A DNA stretch of 64,000 nucleotides, from the NCBI RefSeq assembly GCF_016086655.4, contig NC_052144.2, forward strand, positions 27,683,896 to 27,747,895, given 5' to 3'. The notes beneath the pieces are model-generated. The model was not told where the DNA came from, made no database searches, and worked only from the letters and a program-made list of their open reading frames with translations. This DNA comes from Lepeophtheirus salmonis. Taxonomy: Eukaryota; Arthropoda; Copepoda; Siphonostomatoida; Caligidae. Positions 56,074 to 64,000 of the stretch are shown here, in pieces. A program made the translations under genes and the position numbers. Within the stretch, counting starts at the first letter, position 1; every line of letters starts with the position of its first letter.

Positions 56074-56551
56074 CAGAAGTGGCTGCAGGGGGTTGCTGGA
56101 GGGGCTTTAGCCCCTCCCCAATAGATAAGGAATTTTTATTTTTACTAGAAAATTTAAAATTATATTTTTTTTTCAAAAATCTAAATTTTTTTCAAAAAAT
56201 TTAATTTAATTTTTGAGAATTTATTTCAAAAAAGTTAATTTTCTATTAATAGATATTAATTTTTGAAGTTTTTATCAAAAAAATTTAACATTTTAAATTG
56301 AATTATTGAAATTATTTTCAAAAAAATTTATATTTTTTGCAGATAGCTATGAAGTTTTGAATTTTTTTATAATTATTTATAAACAATTTTATTTTTTTGA
56401 AATTTTTTTCCCAAAATTTTGATTTTTCGTAAATAGTTGTGAATTTTTGAAAAAAATTTGATTTTTCGGAAATAGTTGGGAATTTTTGATTTCTTTAAAA
56501 AAAATCCAAAAACCTTGCCCCTGCCAAAATATAATCTTGCAGGCACTCCTG
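56074..56551. mobile_element. GGGCGTCC-family MITE with perfect 5-bp TSD
   Basis: The left end CAGAAGTGGCTGCAGG and the reverse complement of the right end CAGGAGTGCCTGCAAG are inverted. Flanks 56069-56073 and 56552-56556 are both GGGTA. The interior is AT-rich with a GGGGCTTTAGCCCC palindrome near the left. It supports 5 bp as the duplication length of this family. Confidence 0.82.
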
Positions 56552-56556
56552 GGGTA

Positions 56557-58166
56557 GTATCTTGAAATGTTTGGAGTTATTAGGCGTCTTCGAACATACA
56601 AACCTTGTTTTAACAACATAAAAGAAATCCTCAGTATAACTTACCTCAAATCATGATTACACTCACACGTACAACTCAATGAATAAGTATTTTCTCCTCA
56701 AGAATGAAATAAAATTAATAACAGCTTAAGAAAATAAAATATGACGTTATGACTCGTCAGTAATGTTTATAGTTTATTAAGCCAAATACGATATGTTAGA
56801 TATTTATTAAGATAATTGCACATATCTTGCAAGAAAATATATTTTTTAGCATATAGTACAATATAACATATTACGAACAAATTATATTCTTACTTTATTA
56901 TATAGCTTATTCTATTATATATTGGAATAATTAAAAAATATAAAACATAGATCGAAAGAAACAGTTAGTACGAGTAAAAGTATCAATTGGCCTTTAAAAA
57001 ATAAAGCATTTTTTTAATGTAAGAAATAGTAACCTAGAGTTAACATGGTCGCCTTAACAATTTGAAAATATTTTGTTGGAGATTACTAAGCTCAGCTTAG
57101 CTTTCATGACGTTTTATTAGATCATTAGATGTTCTCTCTTCAAGAACTAAAGAATACTGATAAAGGTAGAGTTATAGAAGATATGCCCTTTGACGCGTGC
57201 TAGAACTTTCAAGTTAAAATCGAAATAGTCTTTTGTTTTTCCAAAAATTTAATGATTCTTCTTGAAAAGAGAGTATAAGATAATCACTAGTTCGTGAAAG
57301 ACAAATTGTAACACTGAGGATTTGAAGCAGAGTTATTATTATCCTTGTTGCACTCATGGTAGAATTGATGATCAATATTGGATTAGTTTGTACCTATAAC
57401 CTTTTGATGTACAAAGTAGGATTTGTGTTAATTTCATTTATCTCAAATTTATATGCATTTTTTTTAAATCCAAGACTATACCTATAAAGAAATGTAAGTA
57501 AGTCATGCTTATTGAGTATTTAACATAGATCAATTTAATTTTATACCTAAAGGTTGGTTAAACTTTTATAATAATGTCATACTACAAAAAATATGGAAGA
57601 TAAGATATTTATTTTGTACATATATTTTCTATAGCTCACGAGATATAATTTTGTAAATCAAAACCTAAAGTTCCAATTATTTAACTAATATGATGACTCA
57701 TGTTAAGGTGGTTCTAATTGTCCAAAATACTTAAGTAATCAGTCATAAAAACCATCATCTTTTGCAAGCAAACATCAATAATGTTTAAAACTGGATTAAG
57801 TATAACTTCAATGAAAGTATATCAGAACTTATTCTATTAATATTTTTATTATAAAGTATAAAGCCATTTATTTCGGATATTCCCAAAGTTTTAACCTATA
57901 ATATGTTATGGCTACATAATGCATATTTAATTAATAATGTGACTATAGCAAGTCAATACATTTTTCTATTAAAAGTTAAATCAATATAAAACACACATTC
58001 ACACTACTCATCTCCATTTGCAAAATATAAAGGAAAATTCACATTTCATTAGCCAGAATTCATACCTGGTTATTGATATTTTTACTAAGTTTATATATTG
58101 AATGAAATGAAAAAAATTAATAGAAATGAGAGAGCTAAGTTTATATTTCACTAATAGTAGAATTTA
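56557..58166. other. AT-rich DNA, no gene recognised
   Basis: Very AT-rich. A block at 57030-57160 (ACATGGTCGCCTTAACAATT, GCTTTCATGACGTTTTATTA) weakly resembles family D. Confidence 0.35.
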
Positions 58167-58352
58167 CGAAATAATATGATTCAAAAGAGTAAGCATTTTA
58201 AGTTCAATAGGAGTAGTTATAAATGTTAGGTAATAACCCTTTGATACATTATTGATTATAGGAATTCCATTATTATCAGAAGTTATTATTATTACTAAAG
58301 GTAGAAATCGAAATAATATATCATAACCTTGTGAGAGAAGAGGCTCAGCCAT
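58167..58352 (-). pseudogene. LAMTOR3 (MP1)-like decayed fragment
   Basis: The minus-strand frame from an ATG at 58352 gives 62 codons. Its pattern follows the first half of LAMTOR3, the roadblock-fold scaffold protein of the Ragulator complex on lysosomes. MAEPLL is followed by an ILxxLP-V-III segment, then SDNNGIPIINNVSKG (the family has SDRDGVPxIxV), then YLTFITTPIELKMLTLLNHI followed by IS, where the family has a TFTTA-x-QASKLGLxxNKTIIS block. A segment of about 8 residues between these blocks is missing, and the SKLGL motif is worn. The frame ends at TCG TAA, and the GTAAAT there would also serve as a splice donor. No second half was found in the next 300 bases. I read it as a pseudogene or retrocopy fragment. 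A divergent real exon is the alternative. Confidence 0.4.
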
Positions 58353-59274
58353 ACATGATATCTTTGCAATTTGGAGTACGGATTATTTAATTCAATAGTC
58401 TACATCCTTTTAAAAACGTAATACTGAAAAGTAAATCCCAATATCCATATAAAATATCTTTGGACAACTTAGAAACACATTTGGACATGATAAAAGATAC
58501 ACTTTATGCATGCACAGCCATATTTTATTAATTCAAAACGCAAATTTATTTCACGAATTGGAAGAATTTTGGTTAAATTAATTAGTGGTATTTTGCAGAA
58601 AAATAAGTTTTTTATTCATAATACTCTTTAATGATAATAGTTATATCAACACAACACAGTAGTATGTGGTGATAAATTAGTTCGAATATTTAATGATGTA
58701 GTATTTTAAATAAATTAAATAATTAGTTCAACTCAACTTAGATCCAACAAGACTTGGTGTTATTCCTCGTATTTATAATACAAACGTTTGTTTATATACT
58801 CAATAATTGATCGATATGTGTTCATACTGTGAAAAATAAATTAGAAACTTTTTCATTTCTTGACTTTTGCTCAAGATTTATAACTTACTAACACCTTGCG
58901 TGTCGTAATCATAATAAGATTACATAATCAATAGAAAAGATTGATTTTGAGTGCGAACAATCTTCTTCTTCTTCAGTAACTTAAAATATCCATAGACAAA
59001 TTAAATTGAGAAAGGTTATAGTGTACAAAAATATAAATGTTAATATAAACATTATTATGTAAATTCGCTGTCCTCCTAAAATAATAAAAAAAATCTTATT
59101 TTGCAGAATATAATAATTTTAAGACAATCATACTAATTGAATGAATATAGAATTCATAATTATCAAATATTTAATACTAAAAAAGCTAAAAATTCTAAAA
59201 TCAATATTATAATAAGAATTTGCAAATTCATTAAATGTGCCTTAATTAAAATATTATCCTACGTCGTTACTTTT
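58353..59274. other. AT-rich DNA, no gene recognised
   Basis: No assignable frame and no repeat partner seen within the window. Confidence 0.35.
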
Positions 59275-60095
59275 ATTGAATCACACAACCTTTCATGCGA
59301 AAAGAAACAAAAATAAAAAGGCCCAAAAATATCTGGTTGTTGGCCAAATAAGCCAATCATACAAACTGCTATATATTTCTATCATGACAAATTATTTATT
59401 CAACATTTTTAACTGAATTACGTATATAAATATATTTTGTAATATTAAAATTACATAGTATTTTATTCAATACTATTGCCTAGTAATATTCTATTAAAAG
59501 CATAGCTATAAATTTGTATATGATGGCCAAAATTTATTCATTTAAATAAAAATGGCCAATATATGTATTAAATAAACGATGAGTGATCAACAAGAAATTG
59601 GATTACTGTTCTTTTGGAGACTGGGTATGAGTATCAAGGTGCTGGATAATATTACTACCTTGATAAGGATAGACTAATTTAAAGGACTCTTGGCAAGGAG
59701 TGGACACTCAAGGCAAGAAAGGTAGGATTTAGTAGTTCTCAATTCTGATTGGCTTAAAATTAGTAGCTGCTACATGTTCCTCTAGATACGCAGCCAGTTT
59801 GAACATGCCGTCTCCCCCTAGTGAAAAGAGAAGAATAAGGGCAACTACGTCACAACAATAACACGATATTATAGGTCGGTGTTAGGAACATAGTCTTCCT
59901 TGTTTTTAGATTGAATTGTTTATCTTTCCCTTAACCACTCTTTCTCTAGAGTCCTTCAGAATAACTAATTAAATTGTTTATATTATATCAAAAGGAATTT
60001 ATTATAAAATAGCCATTACGTATGAAGCGAGGAGGGAATCGACAGCTGACAACAAAATATAATAGGTATTTTTGTCTTAGCGAGGTAACGCCGTG
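59275..60095 (-). repeat. Repeat family B, longest copy, inverted
   Basis: CACAACCTTTCATGCGAAAAG at the left and CGACAGCTGACAACAAAATA, TTTTTGTCTTAGCGAGGTAA, CGCCGTG at the right are the reverse complements of the two ends of the copy at 22960-23200. About 600 bases between them are absent from that shorter copy, so the shorter ones are probably internally deleted. Confidence 0.75.
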
Positions 60096-60287
60096 TCTTA
60101 CCTATGTAGAACATTTTTCAAGATGAGGATTCTTAACCTTGCCCGCTCCTTTTAGTAGTTTTTTTGATGGCATCAAATTGAAGTGTTAATCAAATTCCGT
60201 TACAGCTTTGCTATGGTTAGTAGATTTGTAAAAAAAACTTTGTCAGTATATACAAAAAGTAAAACTGAAATAAGACATTGTAACTAG
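60096..60287. other. AT-rich DNA, nothing recognised
   Basis: Short spacer that ends in the target-site copy GTAACTAG (60280-60287) of the next element. Confidence 0.35.
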
Positions 60288-60942
60288 TAGGGCTGTCAAA
60301 AAGTATTGATATCATAACTCATAAGGTATTACGATACCTATCAATATATATAGTTATTGATATTAATTGAGAATACCCATAAAGATGAAAGCTGATTATT
60401 ACAAGGGGTTATTAACGACGTAGACATTTTGATGTGACATCATTATTTATGATTAACTGATGACGATAATTAATAATTATTAATATCAACAATTAATCAA
60501 AATGAGTTTCGATTGTTTTTATCATGGAAAATCTCAATGCTAATTATTTACGTAAATAATTATACTACGAGAGTTTAGTGTTTACAAATCATGGGTCTAA
60601 GGAAGTCGTAGTACCCAAATAATAAGGTAATTATTCATTAAACTTATGATCTACTCTTTGTTTTTTATATTCGTTGTGACATCCCCCTTCAGGGAAGTTC
60701 TATAGACGCTCCTCCCTTGACTGACATTAAAAATCCAAAAAGAAAGACTCAAACGTTACCACATGGCAACAGCGAAGAACCAATATTCATGAAATGACAC
60801 AAAAACAATTCAATGTAATAATGGATCATCGAATAATTGAAAATTTTGATTGGAATATTAACCATTCAAAGTTCCATGGGTCAATTTGGTACATTGGTTT
60901 GATTTCTCAGCTCATTCAAAAACAGGAGGATGTATATCATTC

Positions 60943-62789
60943 GACCTATTCAAAAATATATATTTTTTGAATTTGGATAAGTTTCCGCATTATTTACCAT
61001 GTTTTAAGATGTGAGAAGCTCGAAAATCCTTTTTTAGGGATCTAAGTATATCTTATACCTTGCCTTATTGGCTTTAAAGTTTTTCCAAAATACCTATTTT
61101 GCAGATTTTGCGTAGTTTTTGAAGAAAAAGTATTGATAAAGCACACCAATGAATGCCAAAAAAGACATTAAACTAAATTGTAACCATTTTGGAATAATCC
61201 TTTTTATATATTTTATTATCTAAGTATCAAGAGAAACATTTAGGTACGGGGACCGCAGTAATAAAACTGTATACTCCCATCTATCAATTTTATTTTCCTC
61301 ATAATTAGCCATTTTTTGCTAAAAAGATTTCAATATTTTTGAAAGATTATAAGAATTTATCATTTATAAGAACTTACCTCAATTTCTTAAAAAAAATAAT
61401 TTTTTTAATACCAATTTGCAAATCAGAATGACATACATTTGATATTATTTGATATATTTTCATAGACTTCTATAAATAAAAAAGGTAAAAATCACAAAAA
61501 GTGGTTATTTTTATTTTCCATTTAATTATTGAATACATTATTTTTGAAACAATCAGATCATTCATTCCCTACTATATTCTGTGGCTTGAAGGATATATTC
61601 TCTCTGTTTGGGATTCTTAGTTATTATGTTCCCATAGTTAGTGAATCTTTTTATCCCTCTCTCTGCAATACCCGAATATTTTGTATATAATTTCTTGGTT
61701 TCATATAGTCTTCATTTCCTGACCATGATGCAATAGGCTCTTGAAGCCAATCTGACCCTATATTCAGTATTCCAAAAAAAAGATACGATTCTGGAGCAAT
61801 AAGATTATCTAATTTAGTTTTTTTTTAAGGTATAATCTAAAATATAGGTTTGCCTTTTCTAAAGCTGTCCGGTTTTTAGTTGAATATAATTTCAGGGATA
61901 TATTCGTCTTTTTACCATCATCTAAAACATTGATAAATAGAGTGAACGGAACCAACTCTTGTGAAATACCATGTGTTTTATGAAACTTCTTCTTCATGAC
62001 GACCTCTGCTAAATCATTGTCAATTCTTCTGAGCAATAACATGTCTGGGTAAATTTCAAGTCATTTACAGAAGCATCTGCTGCAAATGCTGAAGTCATCC
62101 ATATTAAAAAAATATTATCGACAAGTAGTTGAGGGAGATACAAAGAAAATATCTAAGTCAACCCTGCTGGATTTTGGACGTGACAAAAACAACGGCTTCT
62201 AATGTGCTATCACATAGTCCTAAATGATAAGCAGTATTGTATATTATTTCACATTTCATAATTTTTTGGGGATAAGTCCTTCTCAGGGTAAAACCCTTTT
62301 TGCCAAGCCAATTCATTAATAAAAAAACTCGTTGCTAAAGTAATTTATTTATAACTTAATTTAATAACTTCTTGTCTTAATTTTATGTTTTTAGTAATAG
62401 AAGTCTAATAAAATATGTAAAATAATATTAAAGTTACATCATCCTGACTTTCAAATTGGTATTACAAAAAATATTCTCTGTTACGAAATTGAGGTAAGTG
62501 TATAATCTTTCAAAATTATTAGTATATTTTTCCAAAAAATTGGTAAATATAAGAGGAAATAACATTGATATATGGCTTACAATTTTAGTACTGCAGTCCG
62601 TGTACCTCAGTGGTATGATTTATCTATACTTCAAAAAATGCATTTTGGAAAAACCTGAAAGCCGATGAGTCAAGGTAGAGGACATAATTAGATGCCTAAA
62701 AAAAGATTTCCGAGCTTCTCACTTCTCTTAAAGTATGGGAAAAATGGGGAAACATATCAAAATTTAAAAAGTATATTTTTGAATAGGTC
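60943..62789. mobile_element. 1.85-kb element with 400-540-bp inverted repeats
   Basis: The left arm (60943 to about 61485) and the right arm (about 62385 to 62789) are inverted copies. Paired blocks in order from the outside are GACCTATTCAAAAATATA, GTGAGAAGCTCGAAAATCCT against GTGAGAAGCTCGGAAATCTT, TTTTTCCAAAATACCTATTT against GCATTTT, AGGTACGGGGACCGCAGTAA against AGGTACACGGACTGCAGTAC, ACTTACCTCAATTTC, TAATACCAATTTG and ATAGACTTCTAT. The left arm has about 100 extra bases between the third and fourth blocks. The 900-base centre holds a broken protein-coding region on the minus strand. No target duplication seen. It sits inside the hAT-like element at 60288-63985. Confidence 0.85.
61562..62330 (-). 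pseudogene. Broken TE protein of the long-inverted-repeat element
   Basis: On the minus strand three stretches read as one protein. The first is a frame of 52 codons from 62316 (MNWLGKKGFTLRRTYPQK, then YNTAYHLGLCDSTLEAVVFV). The second is the 77-codon frame 62042-61809 (AEVVMKKKFHKTHGISQELV, then LYSTKNRTALEKANLYFRLY). The third, at about 61800-61562, contains FFGILNIGSDWLQEP, WSGNEDYMKPRNYIQNIRVL and then IITKNPKQREYILQATEYSR. I recall a family of TE-associated proteins ending with an FFxxLGI block, a VVNDxAERG segment and a T-x-x-x-x-Q-x-x-x-L-x-x-V-x-x-x-R block. The last stretch fits with the NDxAE part worn or lost. The superfamily name is not known to me. Frame changes and stops make it inactive. 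Confidence 0.5.
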
Positions 62790-63398
62790 CAGTATATAAT
62801 GTATGATAGTATCCCTTTCATGTGTGCTGGATAACGTTATATCCGTGATGAAGGCTGAAAGGCTTAAGAAGAAATAATCTTTGTTATTTGCTGAGGGTTA
62901 TCCAATATGAGACAAACTATTCATTTCTAGAAATTTTAATACATCTCCAGGGATGCAGATGAACAGGAAAGGGAAAAAGTTACACATCCCTTCATTACCA
63001 ATCTATCTACTCAGCAATATTATAAATCAGGTATAAATTACATCAAATCAATGTTTCAGTTGACACCATTCGTACTACTTTTTGTTTATGTGGATATGTT
63101 TTTATTATACATCAGTTTGTCATTAGCTCGGTGCATGGATACTCGGAATCGGTAAAATGAAAACTTGAATAGCAAAGAATATTATAAGGGATTGGAATCA
63201 GAAGCATGATAAATCGGACTTAATAAAAACTTTTCGCAGCAGAATTGACTTTTCACTTTTTTTTATTTTCAATGAAGATATTTAGTTTTTCATCACTTTC
63301 AATTAATTATTATATATATATCTTAATAATATTAAAGTTCAGTTCCTTCTGTTCAAATTTAATAGCTTTAATATATAATATAATTTAGCATTATTATA
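62790..63398. other. Interior of the hAT-like element, unrecognised
   Basis: AT-rich sequence between the nested elements, with no frame that I can assign to a transposase. Confidence 0.35.
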
Positions 63399-63665
63399 CA
63401 GGTGTACGCGTATAAAACTGAACACTCCTTTAAATTTTACACCATGCACATATTCGTGATTTTATTGAGTTGAAACCGATTTAACCTTCGATGCAAGGAT
63501 CTTGACTAGTTATAAACAAAACTCCAGAAAAATCTAAATAGCAAAAGTAAAACAACAGCCGATAATATGGAGAGACGTCGAGTCGCAATTTTGGAACTTT
63601 CTGTGCGGGGAAAAACTCCCATGAGAAGACATGTTCCAACTTGCACAAATATCCACACGGGATAA
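63399..63665 (+). pseudogene. Tc1/mariner 5' end and transposase start
   Basis: CAGGTGTACGCGTATAAAAC followed by TGAACACTCC at 63399 is preceded by TA and looks like a Tc1-like terminal repeat. About 165 bases downstream, the ATG at 63567 opens MERRRVAILELSVRGKTPMR, similar to the start of Tc1-like transposases, where a basic N-terminus leads into the first helix-turn-helix. The similarity is lost by about 63660 and no catalytic region or right terminal repeat follows. The minus-strand frames across this segment are shadows. It lies inside the hAT-like element, so it inserted there or was captured and then truncated. Confidence 0.5.
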
Positions 63666-64000
63666 TATGAATTCCTTGGAAGACGAATAATGTGTGGATG
63701 GGGATCTATATATCCCAATAACTTGAATCAATACTTCTCCAGCTAATAATTATGACGTCATATAATAATTATTATCAATCACAATGTACTACTAGATATT
63801 CGATATTTACTAGACAATAATAAAATTCTTACCCTAAGAAATCGTTGGGCCGGCGTACTCAACAATACTTCAATCTCTTTCAATATTTGTACAGAAATGT
63901 AAATGCAAATATCATACTAATATCATTCAATACCTAAAATTCGTATCATAAATCATGATACAATACACGTATTGTTAAATCCCTAGTGACTCGTGTTCTG

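Larger units (their letters stand above)
60288..63985. mobile_element. 3.7-kb hAT-like element containing nested elements
   Basis: The left end TAGGGCTGTCAAAAAGTATT and the right end, whose reverse complement is TAGGGATTTAACAATACGTG, are inverted and similar for about 60 bases (ATCATAACTCAT, GGTATTACGAT against ATCATGATTTAT, GATACGAATTTTAGG). The flanks GTAACTAG (60280-60287) and GTGACTCG (63986-63993) match at 6 of 8. TAGGG ends with an 8-bp duplication fit hAT. Further inside, TGACATCATTATTTATGATT on the left and the TGACGTCATATAATAATTAT region on the right are also similar. No hAT transposase is recognised. The interior is occupied by a long-inverted-repeat element and a Tc1-like fragment. 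Confidence 0.6.

Noticed and set aside
63506..63731. Two minus-strand frames of 65-70 codons with a leucine-rich end
   Set aside because: They lie opposite the Tc1-like transposase start at 63567 and have no motif of their own.
1..64000. CRISPR arrays, phage or bacterial defence systems
   Set aside because: No regularly spaced repeats, no ribosome-binding sites and no operon-like gene layout. The window is eukaryotic in every respect I can see.

Overview
This window looks like animal nuclear DNA. It is strongly AT-rich, has no dense reading frames and no operons, and is packed with decayed DNA transposons. The only gene I identify with confidence is a Yippee-like (YPEL) zinc-binding protein exon at 49422-50030 (+), which fits a metazoan. 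The mix of mariner, Tc1-like and hAT remnants, a Ty3/Gypsy-like fragment and the large AT-rich spaces would suit an arthropod, most likely a copepod such as a sea louse. That assignment is inference, because nothing here is diagnostic of a species.

Host genes. The YPEL exon has a T-rich splice acceptor about 290 bases upstream (49132/49133), so it is probably the last, coding exon of a gene whose earlier exons lie far upstream. A donor-like site in a purine-rich block near 6251 is a weak candidate for such an exon. A second, unnamed candidate is a 51-codon minus-strand terminal exon at 21454-21612, with a good acceptor, a stop codon and an AATAAA 23 bases after the stop. A minus-strand reading frame at 58167-58352 looks like a decayed first half of LAMTOR3 (MP1). 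One short minus-strand frame at 39158-39241 resembles a membrane helix and is only a curiosity.

Mobile elements, left to right. 405-2645 is a 2.2-kb element with long terminal inverted repeats around a broken TE-type protein. 2915-3160 is a mariner transposase N-terminus. 8805-9393 is a hAT element with a perfect 8-bp target duplication, inserted in a repeat whose uninterrupted paralogue lies 1 kb away. 10108-10417 is a MITE with a perfect 8-bp duplication, next to a Tc1-like transposase N-terminus (10448-10828, minus). 16053-16446 is a TA-flanked palindromic MITE. 16747-17221 and 41513-42041 are foldback mariner derivatives in which both arms carry the 3' end of a transposase gene. 22244-23596 is bounded by short inverted repeats. 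23955-25260 holds gag, protease and a possible integrase tail of a retrotransposon. Tc1-like C-terminal pieces lie at 35437-35590, 39872-40050 and 42800-43222. 46180-47014 is a hAT with a transposase tail and many GCGAT motifs. 60288-63985 is a large hAT-like insertion that contains a long-inverted-repeat element (60943-62789) and a Tc1-like 5' end (63399-63665).

Several non-coding repeat families recur. I call them B, C, D, F, G and H, plus an AT-rich MITE family with ends like CAGGGGCGTCCGCAGG and 5-bp target duplications. Much of the rest is AT-rich DNA, probably intron or intergenic, in which I see nothing definite. I found no CRISPR array, rRNA, intact tRNA or bacterial-type system. The unusual biology here is in the architecture of the transposons.
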